Below are positions 33,671 through 42,978 of a DNA stretch of 42,978 bases, in pieces. The first letter of the stretch is position 1. Each line of letters begins with the position of its first letter. A program made the position numbers and the translations under genes. Under the pieces are notes generated by a model. It made no database searches and was not told the DNA's origin. It saw only the letters and a list, made by a program, of their open reading frames with translations. This DNA comes from Spirochaetes bacterium GWB1_27_13 (GTDB lineage Bacteria; Spirochaetota; GWE2-31-10; MWDO01). Location: assembly GCA_001829125.1 (NCBI GenBank), contig MIAN01000078.1, positions 1-42,978 of the forward strand, written 5' to 3'.

Positions 33671-34246
33671 TTATTTTATAATTGTATAAACATTCTCTTT
33701 TCTTGGCGATGCTTTGGCAATTTCATTTTTTCTATATCCTAGTGCAATGGCATGACTTATTTTATAATTGTTAGGAATTTTGAATTTTTCTTTATATTCT
33801 TCGATTAACTTTTTATTGTTTTTATCAAGAGAGAATGAATTAATGACTCCAATCCAACAAGAACCTATTGATAAACTTTCTGCTGCTAATAGCATATTTT
33901 GAGTTGCAACAGAACAATGACTGGTATAAAGCGAGTCGGATTCGTCTCCGCAAACCAAAATAGCAGTTGGAGCATTATAGAATACATGAAAATTTGGATT
34001 ATTACCTACTTCTTGTAGATGTTCATTATTAGATAACTTTAGTGATTGTTTTGTTTCTACACTAAGTTTATCGAGTATTTCTTTATTACTGATTACGACA
34101 AAAAACCAAGGCTGTCTATTATAACCACTCGGAGCATAACATCCTGCTTCAATAATTGTATGAATTGATTCATTTTCGATAGGTTTGTCTAAAAATATAC
34201 GTGTACTACGTCGTTTTTTTATGATTTCTAAAACTTGATTTTCCAT
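33671..34246 (-). CDS. Nitroreductase family FMN oxidoreductase
   Basis: A 191-residue nitroreductase-fold protein that uses FMN and NAD(P)H to reduce nitroaromatics, quinones or similar electron acceptors. The FMN-binding RRSTRIF at residues 12-18, the YAPSGYNRQPWFFVV segment and LAAESLSIGSCWIG are typical. It is the first gene of an operon with the Isf-like reductase, transcribed away from an MmyB-like regulator gene. GGAGGG lies 11-12 bases upstream of the ATG, slightly far. Nitrosative or oxidative stress defence is a reasonable inference. The physiological substrate is unknown. Confidence 0.88.
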   Translation of the reverse strand: MENQVLEIIKKRRSTRIFLDKPIENESIHTIIEAGCYAPSGYNRQPWFFVVISNKEILDKLSVETKQSLKLSNNEHLQEVGNNPNFHVFYNAPTAILVCGDESDSLYTSHCSVATQNMLLAAESLSIGSCWIGVINSFSLDKNNKKLIEEYKEKFKIPNNYKISHAIALGYRKNEIAKASPRKENVYTIIK

Positions 34247-34474
34247 TTTTTATTATTCCCTCCATTAAAATGTTTAATTAGTTTTAAAAGAAATGATGAT
34301 ATATTTTCTTTCATTTCTTTTATTTTTCAATTGATTTATCTCCTCCTCTAATTTATTTTTTTTTTTAGTTTTAAATAACCGATTTTAGTGATATAATTAT
34401 TTAAAAATTATGTTTGTAATATAAGCATATTTAAAAAATTGAAAATATAAAAAAGTATAGTAGTAAAAAACTTA

Positions 34475-34487
34475 ATAGGATACCTAT
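34475..34487 (+). promoter_or_regulatory. Palindrome over the start region of the MmyB-like regulator gene
   Basis: ATAGG-ATA-CCTAT, a perfect 13-base palindrome ending 3 bases before the ATG and covering the AGGA ribosome binding site. It could be a binding site for the regulator itself, or an accident of sequence. Confidence 0.35.
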
Positions 34488-34490
34488 ATT

Positions 34491-35333
34491 ATGCAAAAAA
34501 ATAGGACATTAATAGAATTAGGAAATTTTTTTAAAATGAAAAGAGAATCCTTGTCTCCTGAGATATATGGACTCAAAGTAGATTCTAGGCGGAGAGTAAA
34601 GGGCTTAAAAAGAGAAGAAGTTGCAACCTTTTCAAGTGTTAGTTTGAGTCTTTATACGTGGCTAGAACAAGGATGGGAGGTTAGCGTATCTACTGATACG
34701 CTGGAGAGGATAGCAAAGACATTAAAACTTACCGATGCTGAAACTAAATATATTTTTTTACTTACAAAGCAACATACTCCTCTTATGGCAAGTAATAAAG
34801 AGAGTAAAGTCGATCCAATATATCGAAATATACTAGACAGTTTTTTATATTATCCTGCTTTTATAATAGATAATAATTTTAATACGCTGGCGTGGAATAA
34901 ATGTGCAGTCATACTATTTGGAGACTATGGTTTAATACCCAAAAAAGAACGAAATGCTCTTAGAAGAATGTTTCTTGATCCAAAAATGAAAGAATGTATA
35001 GAAAATTGGGAAGAAAGTGCTAAAAGATTAATTTCTGTTTTTCGTATTAGGATGGCTTATTCTCAAAAAGATGAATCGGATGAAAATAAAGAATTACTGG
35101 AAGAATTAAAACAAAAAAGTCCAGAATTTAATAAATGGTGGAGTAATAAAAAAGTTCAAGACGATACCAGCGACATAAAAATATTAAAACATCCTCATAT
35201 TGGAAGGTTGCTTTTTTACCATACTTCGTTTCAATCAATAGATAATAATAACATTAAGTTGATAATTTATGTTCCTGAAGAGGATAGTTTCGATACTATA
35301 AAGCAATTTGTAGAAAAAGAAACAAAACAATGA
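34491..35333 (+). CDS. XRE-family regulator with MmyB-like ligand-binding domain
   Basis: A 280-residue transcription factor. Residues about 5-70 are an XRE helix-turn-helix (LGNFFKMKRE, RRVKGLKREEVATFSSVSLS, then YTWLEQGWEVSVS with TLERIAKTLKL). This exact layout, with the VKGLKREEVA segment, is typical of MmyB-like regulators. Residues about 100-275 form the PAS-like MmyB ligand domain (PAFIIDNNFNTLAWN, LRRMFLDPKM, HPHIGRLLFYHTSF). Such proteins bind fatty acids or small hydrophobic ligands and regulate neighbouring oxidoreductases. It is divergent from the nitroreductase-reductase operon with 244 bases between, so it probably controls that operon. Confidence 0.85.
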   Translation: MQKNRTLIELGNFFKMKRESLSPEIYGLKVDSRRRVKGLKREEVATFSSVSLSLYTWLEQGWEVSVSTDTLERIAKTLKLTDAETKYIFLLTKQHTPLMASNKESKVDPIYRNILDSFLYYPAFIIDNNFNTLAWNKCAVILFGDYGLIPKKERNALRRMFLDPKMKECIENWEESAKRLISVFRIRMAYSQKDESDENKELLEELKQKSPEFNKWWSNKKVQDDTSDIKILKHPHIGRLLFYHTSFQSIDNNNIKLIIYVPEEDSFDTIKQFVEKETKQ

Positions 35334-35694
35334 AGTCTGTCCCCAAATTTGTTGATTTAAAACAAGTGAAGTCTGCTTCCTATTCGCATTCAACCTTAAA
35401 ATTTTTACAAATATTTCTAATAAAATAAGAAAATTTACCAAAAAAAATAAAAAAAACATTATAATAAAAGGTGAGATATTTCCGTAGATATTTCCATAAT
35501 ATGGATTCTAAGACTTAAACTTTCTGAAAAAAAGAAAAAAATCTAAAAGTCAGATTTTTTTTATCGAGTTAATTATTCTAAATTAATTATATAAATTGTT
35601 TTATGCCATAAATTAAGATGTGAAATTTAATTATGGTATAAAAAATGCTATATGTAAAAGTTATATTCTAAATTGTAGAAAGAAGATAAAAAAA
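35334..35694. other. Intergenic region with an intrinsic terminator
   Basis: No gene is supported. A REP-like GTCTGTCCCC lies directly after the regulator stop (35335-35344). A terminator-like hairpin is at 35535-35562. The first part of the amylase leader (35620-35694) is an open frame without a ribosome binding site and is taken as leader. Confidence 0.55.
35535..35562 (+). terminator. Intrinsic terminator-like hairpin
   Basis: AAAAAAATCT, loop AAAAGTC, AGATTTTTTTT. The stem is A/T-rich but ends in a long T run. It could end read-through from the regulator gene. Confidence 0.5.
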
Positions 35695-38600
35695 ATGGAA
35701 ATATTAAAAAAAATCTGGCTTTTGATGATTTTTGTTTTAGTGTTTTTTTCTTGTTCTGTGCCTTCTCTCATAGTCGAAAAAAAATATTCTACACTAAGGA
35801 TAAATTTAGAAAGTGTTAGAGGTTGGACTCCTGCCAAATATGAGATTGAAGCGAAAAGTGGTGATTTAGTTAAAACTGCTGTTTGTACATCAAATTCTAC
35901 AAGTATGAATCTTGATCTTGGTTTATGGAATATAAATGTTATCGCGAAAGATAGTAATGAAAATATAATTTATCAAGGCAATGCCTCAATTAATCTTAGC
36001 TTGCAAACAGAAAGTGTCACAATTCCTCTTTTGGAAGAATCTGGCAATTGTAAAATCATTATCAATAATGAGTCTGCTTATTCTATCCAGAGTGGGAAGC
36101 CTGCGTTTATCGAAAAAATAGTAATTACTGCAAATAGATTAGGTTTTGATAGTATTGTTAAAGAATTAACTAATTTTAGTGATACTGCAATATTTGCTGG
36201 TCTTGCAGGTGGAAATTGGGACTTTTTGGTAGAATGTAAAGCTAAATCGCTTAATGATGACTATACAGAACAGACTGGTTTTTATACAACTTATCTTAAG
36301 AATACAATGACTAAATCGATTGTAACTGGTAAAGTTCAAAATTTTATTTTTGGTATTACAACTCAAACCAAAGTTACGCCAGTAATTGCATCAGTTGCTT
36401 CTGGAAATGTTTCTTCTGGGACATCGTTAGTTTTAACTTGCGATACTCCATTATCTTCTATTAAATATCAAAAGAATAATGACGCTACTGCTGATTATAC
36501 TACACCAATTAGTTTGGCAGGAAATAATGGGGATGTTATTACTATAAAAGTCATTGGCAGTAAAAATGGGTTAGAATCTTCTATTATAAATAAATTAACA
36601 TATCAGATAATTGCAAATACAGTTACTCCAGAGCCTCAGTTTAGCCCTATTGGTGGAACATATAATTCGCCACAATTGGTAACTTTATCTTGTTCAGATA
36701 TAAATGCGTCGATTTATTATACTGTTGATGGGGTGGCTCCAACTATTGGCAACACAAAATATTCTACTCCGATACAAATAAATACTACAACGATAATTAA
36801 GGCTATTGCAAAATCAGATGGAAAAGACCCATCAGGCGTTGTAAGTCAAACTTATACAATAAATATGTCAAAAGTTTCGACACCAGTTATTTTGCCACAA
36901 ACTGGCAGTTACGATACAACAACGGATTTTAGTTTAAGCTCAGGGACTGCAGGGGCTTTGATTTATTATACGATAGATGGTGCGACTCCAACAAAAAATT
37001 CTACTCTATATACTGCTCCTTTTAAATTAACTGCTGGTAGCAAAACAATTAAGGCTATTGCAGTAAAAGAAGGTTACCTTGACTCTGATGTTGGAGTAGG
37101 TAGTTATACTATTACAGAGCCGTTTACAGGGATCATTATATATTTTGAAAAGCCGGATTCTTGGTCGAATGCTTTTATTTGGTTTGACAAAGATTCTAAT
37201 GGTGTGTGGGAAACGACTGCACTTGGGGTAACACCAGGTGACATGGTAAATTATAGGACTGGTTGGTATAAAAAAGAAGTTAGTAATACAGCAAGTATAA
37301 CATTCTTATTTAATGATGGAACTTGGAATAATAAACTTAATGATAGTGGAAAAGACTTTGTTACAACAAAAACTATTTGGATTACAAAGACTGGCTCTAA
37401 GTTATTCTCTGACCCCATAGCACCACAAGTGCCAGTTTTAAATACAAATCCTGCGGGTGGTTATTTTTCATCTGCCACAGTTTCAGTTACACTTATTGTT
37501 ACAGGGACAAATATTGTAAGTAGTAGTTATACACTCGATGGGACAGACCCAAAGACAAGTGGTACTGCGATTAATTTTACAAATGGACAGATTATTACTA
37601 TTGGCAGTGGGATGAATGCAGGGGATTCTAAAACTGTAAAAATGTATTCTACTAATAATGTTGGGGAAGTTTTTAAGGATTTTACATTTATAAAGGTAGA
37701 TTCTACACAGACCACCGATGTTGATAATTTAAGACTTTATCAAGTTATGGTAGAATCTTTTCAGGATGGAGACCCATACAGGGATTACAATACTGGTTAT
37801 GGTCCGAGTAATCATAAGGGCGACATTAGAGGTATTATAAATGCTTTGGATTATATAAAGAGTCTTGGGGTGAATGCTTTGTGGCTCACACCGATATTTG
37901 ACTCAGATGGAACGGGGGCTTTGGATGCAACAGGCTATTTTTGTAGGGATTATTTTACAATTGATCCAAAATTTGGCTCTTTGGATGATGCAAAAGAATT
38001 GGTACAAAAAGCACATCAAAAGGGTTTATATGTATTTTTGGACGGTGTTTTTGGACATCATAAAGGTTGGGTTAAACCTTCACCTACTGGTAAGACTCCT
38101 TCGGGTGGGAGTGACCCAGTATCGTACCCGGGTAGTCTCGATTTCTATAAAGAAGTAGCAACTTATTGGATTGATACTTTAGAAATTGATGGATGGAGGC
38201 TTGATCAAGCTTATCAGGTTTCTACAAGAAATCAGGATAAAAATTACTGGCAAGATATAAGGACAGTAGTTGATGCAAAATGTCTTGAAAGAAAAAATGC
38301 TGGTAAAGAATGGGGAAAACTTGGTTATATGGTTGGCGAAATCTGGGATAGTGAAACAAATATACAAAAATGGGGATATGATGCAGCAGGTGACAAAGGA
38401 CTTGAGTCATGTTTTGACTTTCCACTAAGGTATAGTTTAGTTCAGGTTTTGGCGACTCAAGAAGAATTGGGTCAATCTGGTGCATACAATCAACCTGCAT
38501 CAAAATTAGTACAAGGTTATAACACTCATAGTAATTATTCGAGTTTTGCTCATCCAAATCTTATGTTAACTAATCATGACTTAGTTAGATTTGGTGATCT

Positions 38601-39138
38601 GATACAGCGATCTCCAAGTCTTGGTTATGGAAAAGAAAACCCAGATTACTGGAAAAGGCATAAGGCTGCGTTTAGTTTTATGGCAGCTTACACAGGTCCA
38701 ATTACTATTTATTATGGTGATGAAATAGGCGATGAAGTGCCAAATTTTAAGAATAAAGGTGACAGTGGATTTTATGATGATAATGTGTCAAGATCAAACG
38801 GTCAAATAACAAATTTTGACACAAACCAAACTGATCTAAAAAATTATGTTACTCAATTGATGAATTATAGAGCCACTCATAGAGCCTTATGGGACGGTGC
38901 AAGAACAAATCTTTTAGGAACAGCAACTATCTATGCTGACCTAAAAATTTATGATACAGAAAAAATAATTTACATACTAAATACATCCACAACAACTGAA
39001 AATGTAAATATACCACAAGCAAGCGTTGGTGGCACAAAACTTACAGAAGCATTTACAAACACTGTAATACAACCAGTAAGTGGTAATTATACTGTTAGTG
39101 CGTCTGGACTTAGTGGTAGTTTTTTTGTGGTGGAATGA
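35695..39138 (+). CDS. GH13 alpha-amylase lipoprotein with chitobiase-C-like repeats and CBM26
   Basis: A 1,147-residue surface amylase. The ATG at 35695 is chosen because it starts a clean lipoprotein signal peptide (lipobox FFSC) after AGAAAGAAGA; the frame is open 75 bases further up without a site. Two beta sandwiches come first, then three chitobiase/hexosaminidase C-terminal-like repeats (about residues 226-478, with IYYTVDG and IYYTIDG cores), a starch-binding CBM26 (about 478-567, YFEKPDSWSNAFIWF) and another such repeat. The GH13 barrel covers about 678-1070. Catalytic residues are D783 (DGVFGHH), nucleophile D837 (DGWRLDQ), acid/base E882 (GEIWDSE) and D962 (LTNHDL). The barrel resembles periplasmic MalS-type amylases. 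Confidence 0.92.
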   Translation: MEILKKIWLLMIFVLVFFSCSVPSLIVEKKYSTLRINLESVRGWTPAKYEIEAKSGDLVKTAVCTSNSTSMNLDLGLWNINVIAKDSNENIIYQGNASINLSLQTESVTIPLLEESGNCKIIINNESAYSIQSGKPAFIEKIVITANRLGFDSIVKELTNFSDTAIFAGLAGGNWDFLVECKAKSLNDDYTEQTGFYTTYLKNTMTKSIVTGKVQNFIFGITTQTKVTPVIASVASGNVSSGTSLVLTCDTPLSSIKYQKNNDATADYTTPISLAGNNGDVITIKVIGSKNGLESSIINKLTYQIIANTVTPEPQFSPIGGTYNSPQLVTLSCSDINASIYYTVDGVAPTIGNTKYSTPIQINTTTIIKAIAKSDGKDPSGVVSQTYTINMSKVSTPVILPQTGSYDTTTDFSLSSGTAGALIYYTIDGATPTKNSTLYTAPFKLTAGSKTIKAIAVKEGYLDSDVGVGSYTITEPFTGIIIYFEKPDSWSNAFIWFDKDSNGVWETTALGVTPGDMVNYRTGWYKKEVSNTASITFLFNDGTWNNKLNDSGKDFVTTKTIWITKTGSKLFSDPIAPQVPVLNTNPAGGYFSSATVSVTLIVTGTNIVSSSYTLDGTDPKTSGTAINFTNGQIITIGSGMNAGDSKTVKMYSTNNVGEVFKDFTFIKVDSTQTTDVDNLRLYQVMVESFQDGDPYRDYNTGYGPSNHKGDIRGIINALDYIKSLGVNALWLTPIFDSDGTGALDATGYFCRDYFTIDPKFGSLDDAKELVQKAHQKGLYVFLDGVFGHHKGWVKPSPTGKTPSGGSDPVSYPGSLDFYKEVATYWIDTLEIDGWRLDQAYQVSTRNQDKNYWQDIRTVVDAKCLERKNAGKEWGKLGYMVGEIWDSETNIQKWGYDAAGDKGLESCFDFPLRYSLVQVLATQEELGQSGAYNQPASKLVQGYNTHSNYSSFAHPNLMLTNHDLVRFGDLIQRSPSLGYGKENPDYWKRHKAAFSFMAAYTGPITIYYGDEIGDEVPNFKNKGDSGFYDDNVSRSNGQITNFDTNQTDLKNYVTQLMNYRATHRALWDGARTNLLGTATIYADLKIYDTEKIIYILNTSTTTENVNIPQASVGGTKLTEAFTNTVIQPVSGNYTVSASGLSGSFFVVE

Positions 39139-39251
39139 TTCCTTCGAGTGGTGGGTAGAAAGTTTGTGGGTTGGAGTTCACCTCCTTTAGAAAAGGGGGG
39201 ATGGATAGAATGCAAGAGGAAGGTTGTTATAAAGGGGACACATATAAAAAG

Positions 39252-39266
39252 AGACCTGACAGGTCT
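39252..39266. repeat. 15-base perfect palindrome between the two amylase genes
   Basis: AGACCTG-A-CAGGTCT. In RNA it would be a 5-bp stem with loop TGACA. A second hairpin lies nearby near 39180-39200 (CCTCCTTT / AAAGGGGGG with one T-G pair). Either could end the upstream transcript or bind a regulator. Confidence 0.5.
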
Positions 39267-39397
39267 AAATATATATAAAAAGTGAAACAGAATATAAAAA
39301 AGTAAATTGCCTCAATTAAATTGTTATTTGTTTTATTTATTATAATGACAATTATTCAAATTGTAATTATTTATGTCTATATTTAGGAGGAAAATTT

Positions 39398-42300
39398 ATG
39401 AAAGAAATGAAAAAGAATTTAAGAATAGTTTTTAAACTTAAATTCCTATTTGTTTCACTTGTTTTTGCTGTAATTTTTGGTTTTTCTTGTACACAAGAAA
39501 GTAGTAGTAGTTATAGCAAAAGTCAAAGTGAGGGCTATGGTACTCTAACCATAGTGTTACCACAACAAACAAGAGATTGGACTATTACTGATTATGAAGT
39601 AGTTGTTAATAGTCAAAATGTTACCAAAGTTGCTGCTAATCAAACAGGCATTATAAAAGTGGTGCTTCCAATTGGGACTTTTCAACTCATGGTACTTGGA
39701 AAAAACTCTGATGCAAAAATAATTTATAGAGGAATAGCAAATGTTTCATTGACAGAAGATGGGACAACAGTAACCCTACCTTTAATGCAAGAATCTGGTA
39801 GTGCAAAACTTACTGTTTATGATACTTCTGGATATTCTGTTAGTGGGGGACAAGCTGGGAGCATTGTAAAATATGTTATTACTGCAAAAATGATTGGTTT
39901 TCCAGACATTATAAAGGAAGTAAATAAATCTGGTGATTCTGTGGTTATTACTGACTTACTGTCAGGAGATTGGACTTTTACAGTTGAAGGTAAGGCTTAT
40001 GGGTTAAACTCAGATTATTCTATAAAACAAAATGAGTTTGTTACATATCTATCAGATACTACAACAGATAAAATTTTATTAAATAAAATAATTAATTCTA
40101 CACTATCAGTTACAAAACAAATAAAAGTAACTCCTGTTATAGCAAGTGTTATGTCTGGTACAGTTGCTGATAGTACTAAAGTTAGTTTAAGTTGCCTAAC
40201 GAGTGGTTCTGTAATTAAGTATAAACTTGGAACTGACGCAACAGCGGATTATTCTACCCAAATTAATATTACAGGTGTTGCAAATTCTACAATAAAACTA
40301 AAGGTATGGGCTATAAAAAGTGGTTTAACTGACAGTGTTATTGGAGAATACAATTATACAATTGCAGATAATAATACAACTTCATCACCACAATTTAATC
40401 CAATAGGTGGAACTTATAATGCTCCAGTATCTGTTGCTATAACTAGCGAAACTGGTGCTGATATTTACTATACGACAGATGGGACAACTCCTACAACTGC
40501 AAGCACAAAATATTCTACTGCAATAGCGGTTAATTCTACAATAACAATTAAAGCAATAGCAAAAAATGGAGTGAAAAATCCATCGGATGTTATAAGCCAA
40601 ACTTATACTTTAGAACAGTTGAAAGTATCAATACCAGTTGTTATACCATCATCTGGGTCTTATGATACAAGTAAAGATTTTAGTATTGTTTGTGGAACTG
40701 CTGGTGCTGAAGTTTATTATACAATAAATGGAGATATACCATCCACAGCAAGTACAAAATACACTGCTCCTTTCAAATTAACAGAAGGAAACAAAACAGT
40801 TAAAACAATTGGTATAAAAACTGGTTATGCTAATTCAGAAATAGGGTCAGAGTCATACACAATTATAGCTCCATTTACTGGAATTGTTGTGTATTTTGAA
40901 AAACCAGATGCTTGGTCAAAGGCATTTATTTGGTTTGATAAAGATTCTAATAACACATGGGAGACTACTGTTTTGGGTGCTACACCTGGGGATATGGTAA
41001 ATTATAGGACTGGTTGGTATAAAAAAGAATTTAGTGGTATTAGTACTGTGACATTCTTATTTAATGACGGAACATGGAACAATAAAATTAATGATGGTGG
41101 AAAAGATTTTGTTACAACAAAGAGTATTTGGATTAGTAAAACTGGTGTTAAAACAGAGACTGACCCTTATGCTCCAAAAATACCAGTAATTAAAGCAACT
41201 CCAGCACCGGGTATTTATTTGACTCAACAATCAGTTGTTTTAACTGGGTCGAATGTTAATGACATCATTTATTATACGCTTGATGATTCGACACCGACAA
41301 AAAATTCCGCTATATATACTGCTCCAATAGTTGTTACAACTCCGAAAAGAATAAAGACTTTTGGTGTTAATGAGTGGAATCAAAGTGGAGAAATTGTAGA
41401 GTTTTACTATAATATAGATGTAAATGCTGATTTGGAATATCCAACAGTTTCTTCAAATGTATCTGTAACTACATCAGAGACCCCAATAGATGTAATTTTT
41501 ACAATTAAAGATAATAAAAGTGCTACAACAACTGCTTATTATACAACTGATGGGACAGACCCAACGACTGCATCGCAAGTTTATAAAGCAGGCGATGCAA
41601 CAGGTAGTGGAATGGCAGGAAATGTTATTAACATTACAAGTACAACAACAATAAAATTTTTAATTAAAGATGCTTATGGTAATGAGACAAAATCTATGTT
41701 CTATTATAGAATAGGTGCAAACACAAGAGCAGACTTTAGAGAAGAATCAATTTACTTTGCTATTACAACAAGATTTTATGATGGGGACTCAAGTACAAAT
41801 GTTCACTGTTGGGATGATGCTGTTGCCAAAAATCCAGACACAGACCCAGCGTGGAGAGGAGACTTTAAAGGTTTAGCAGACAAACTTGATTATATTAAAG
41901 CATTAGGTTTTAGTGCGATTTGGATTACACCACCTGTTAAAAATTGTAGTGGTTATGATTATCATGGTTATCATGCAATTAACTTTAAAGAAATAGACCC
42001 AAGATACAAGACTTCTCAAGATAGCAGTGCTGAAGAAGCATATCAAAAATTTATTGATGCCTGTCATGCAAAAGGTATTAAAGTAATTCAAGATATTGTT
42101 TTAAATCACAGTGGTAATTTTGGAGAAGAAAATTTATTTCCATTGTTTAAGAGGAATGCTCCAACTGGTTTAAATGATACAATAGCATCTGTTACAAAAA
42201 TGGATACTAACAATTTATTACCAGCAGATTATGACACAATTTTACCAGGGTTACAATATCAAGCCCGAATTGCAGCAATGAAAGAAGACACAAAAGATAC

Positions 42301-42978
42301 ATGGTTTAAATACCATCATTACAAATCATTGGACTGGAATAGTTATGCTGTACAAATGGGACAAATCGCTGGTGATTGCGTTGATCTAAACACAGAAAAT
42401 CCAACAACAATTAATTACTTAATCGATGCTTACAACAAATATATTGATATGGGAGTTGATTCTTTTAGAATTGATACAGTAAAACATATTCCAAGATTGA
42501 TGTTTAACACTTACTTTATCCCAGCATTCAAACAAAGAGGCGGGGACAATTTTTATACCTTTGGTGAAACTTGTGCAAGATATAGAGGTAGATGGAATGA
42601 AGGTGTACCTGCAATTTCTCCATCATTCTACACATGGAAAGAAGATCAAACTTGGACAACTGGAACTTATGAGCAAAATAGAGACTCGTCAGCTGCTAAT
42701 TTTGAAGCATATAAGAGTAATTTTGCACCAGCAGTTACAGATAACCATAAGTTAAATGGAAATACATACCATACGCCAGATAGATCAAAGGCATCTGGTT
42801 TAGAACAAATAGACTTTCCATTACATTGGGCTTTTGCTAATGCAAGAGATGCTTTTGGTACTGCTTTATTTTTTGATAGCGACTACAACGATGCAACATG
42901 GAATGTTACTTACATTGACTCACACGACTACGCACCAGATAATGCACCAGAAAACCAAAGATTTGCACCTCCTCAAGA
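39398..42978 (+). CDS. Second GH13 amylase/pullulanase-like lipoprotein, incomplete at the window end
   Basis: The frame is open for 1,193 codons and runs off the window. AGGAGG lies 7 bases before the ATG. The signal peptide ends in FGFSC. The N-terminal sandwiches, chitobiase-C-like repeats (IYYTTDG, VYYTING, IIYYTLDD and AYYTTDG cores) and CBM26 (YFEKPDAWSKAFIWF) copy the plan of the upstream amylase. The barrel is different: D899 in DIVLNHSGN, nucleophile D1026 in GVDSFRIDTVKH, acid/base E1057 in FGETCAR and D1177 in IDSHDYAP. These fit cyclomaltodextrinase- or alpha-amylase-type GH13. It has one extra FN3-like repeat before the barrel. Products and bond preference cannot be read from sequence. 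Confidence 0.9.
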   Translation, partial: MKEMKKNLRIVFKLKFLFVSLVFAVIFGFSCTQESSSSYSKSQSEGYGTLTIVLPQQTRDWTITDYEVVVNSQNVTKVAANQTGIIKVVLPIGTFQLMVLGKNSDAKIIYRGIANVSLTEDGTTVTLPLMQESGSAKLTVYDTSGYSVSGGQAGSIVKYVITAKMIGFPDIIKEVNKSGDSVVITDLLSGDWTFTVEGKAYGLNSDYSIKQNEFVTYLSDTTTDKILLNKIINSTLSVTKQIKVTPVIASVMSGTVADSTKVSLSCLTSGSVIKYKLGTDATADYSTQINITGVANSTIKLKVWAIKSGLTDSVIGEYNYTIADNNTTSSPQFNPIGGTYNAPVSVAITSETGADIYYTTDGTTPTTASTKYSTAIAVNSTITIKAIAKNGVKNPSDVISQTYTLEQLKVSIPVVIPSSGSYDTSKDFSIVCGTAGAEVYYTINGDIPSTASTKYTAPFKLTEGNKTVKTIGIKTGYANSEIGSESYTIIAPFTGIVVYFEKPDAWSKAFIWFDKDSNNTWETTVLGATPGDMVNYRTGWYKKEFSGISTVTFLFNDGTWNNKINDGGKDFVTTKSIWISKTGVKTETDPYAPKIPVIKATPAPGIYLTQQSVVLTGSNVNDIIYYTLDDSTPTKNSAIYTAPIVVTTPKRIKTFGVNEWNQSGEIVEFYYNIDVNADLEYPTVSSNVSVTTSETPIDVIFTIKDNKSATTTAYYTTDGTDPTTASQVYKAGDATGSGMAGNVINITSTTTIKFLIKDAYGNETKSMFYYRIGANTRADFREESIYFAITTRFYDGDSSTNVHCWDDAVAKNPDTDPAWRGDFKGLADKLDYIKALGFSAIWITPPVKNCSGYDYHGYHAINFKEIDPRYKTSQDSSAEEAYQKFIDACHAKGIKVIQDIVLNHSGNFGEENLFPLFKRNAPTGLNDTIASVTKMDTNNLLPADYDTILPGLQYQARIAAMKEDTKDTWFKYHHYKSLDWNSYAVQMGQIAGDCVDLNTENPTTINYLIDAYNKYIDMGVDSFRIDTVKHIPRLMFNTYFIPAFKQRGGDNFYTFGETCARYRGRWNEGVPAISPSFYTWKEDQTWTTGTYEQNRDSSAANFEAYKSNFAPAVTDNHKLNGNTYHTPDRSKASGLEQIDFPLHWAFANARDAFGTALFFDSDYNDATWNVTYIDSHDYAPDNAPENQRFAPPQ

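Noticed and set aside
35620-35694. 25-residue N-terminal extension of the first amylase
   Set aside because: The frame is open, but a ribosome binding site and a normal lipoprotein signal peptide support the ATG at 35695.
37874-38158. Overlapping frame inside the amylase barrel
   Set aside because: Shadow of the conserved GH13 coding sequence in another frame, with no ribosome binding site.
1-42978. CRISPR arrays
   Set aside because: No set of regularly spaced direct repeats was found; the only close tandem repeats are inside the Thr stalk and the two regulator operator copies.
1-42978. tRNA and rRNA genes
   Set aside because: No cloverleaf with a GGTTCGAATCC-like T arm and no conserved rRNA segments were recognised by eye.

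Overview
The window is a chromosomal segment of a very AT-rich bacterium, most likely a spirochaete or a close relative. This is inferred from a PEGA-domain membrane protein, several lipoproteins with relaxed lipoboxes, many chemotaxis parts and the strong A/T bias; no rRNA marker is present. Promoters repeatedly read TTGAC(A/T)-17-TATATT. Starts are ATG, GTG and TTG, usually after AAGGA or GAGG type ribosome binding sites.

Layout. 1-3768: a Thr-rich stalked lipoprotein with a carbohydrate-binding-like end, convergent with a chemoreceptor that carries an extra C-terminal Cache-like domain. 3860-7065: prfB from a promoter abutting its start, a CheY and a PEGA membrane protein. 7099-9368: a GNAT-like protein, a nucleotidyltransferase and an exported glutathione peroxidase with a possible second, cytosolic start. 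9619-13306: a periplasmic TPR-like protein and FtsK. 13663-18363: a Ser/Thr-stalked esterase lipoprotein, a LolC/E-LolD type ABC pair and an exported YD-repeat-like protein. 18475-20434: two copies of one small-RNA-like unit (promoter, hairpin with covariation, terminator) flanking rpiB and an Est30-type carboxylesterase. 20761-23704: ROK sugar kinase, TIM-barrel sugar isomerase/epimerase and an Rpn-type PD-(D/E)XK protein. 23800-26585: an operon of a 64-residue ORF, an aspartase-like lyase and HydF. 26765-27084: a small ORF behind a structured leader that appears to bury its ribosome binding site. 27347-29395: a geranylgeranyl-reductase-like flavoprotein and an RluA-type pseudouridine synthase. 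29445-32731: a restriction-modification island (two DNA methyltransferases, a zinc-rich HNH nuclease, a small XRE regulator and a small ORF) between copies of intergenic repeats. 33083-35333: an Fe-S flavoprotein-like reductase and a nitroreductase divergent from an MmyB-like regulator. 35695-end: two tandem GH13 amylase lipoproteins sharing the same chitobiase-C-like/CBM26 scaffold but carrying different catalytic barrels; the second runs off the window.

How the genes fit together. The surface theme is alpha-glucan use: lipoprotein amylases bind and cut starch or glycogen, ROK kinase and RpiB serve the sugars inside, and the Lol-type transporter could move the lipoproteins. HydF implies fermentative [FeFe]-hydrogenase metabolism, although hydA, hydE and hydG are not here. 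The least ordinary items are the duplicated small RNA, the SD-burying leader, the RM island with a direct-repeat operator, the domain-swapped amylase pair and the receptor with a Cache-like domain after its signalling hairpin.
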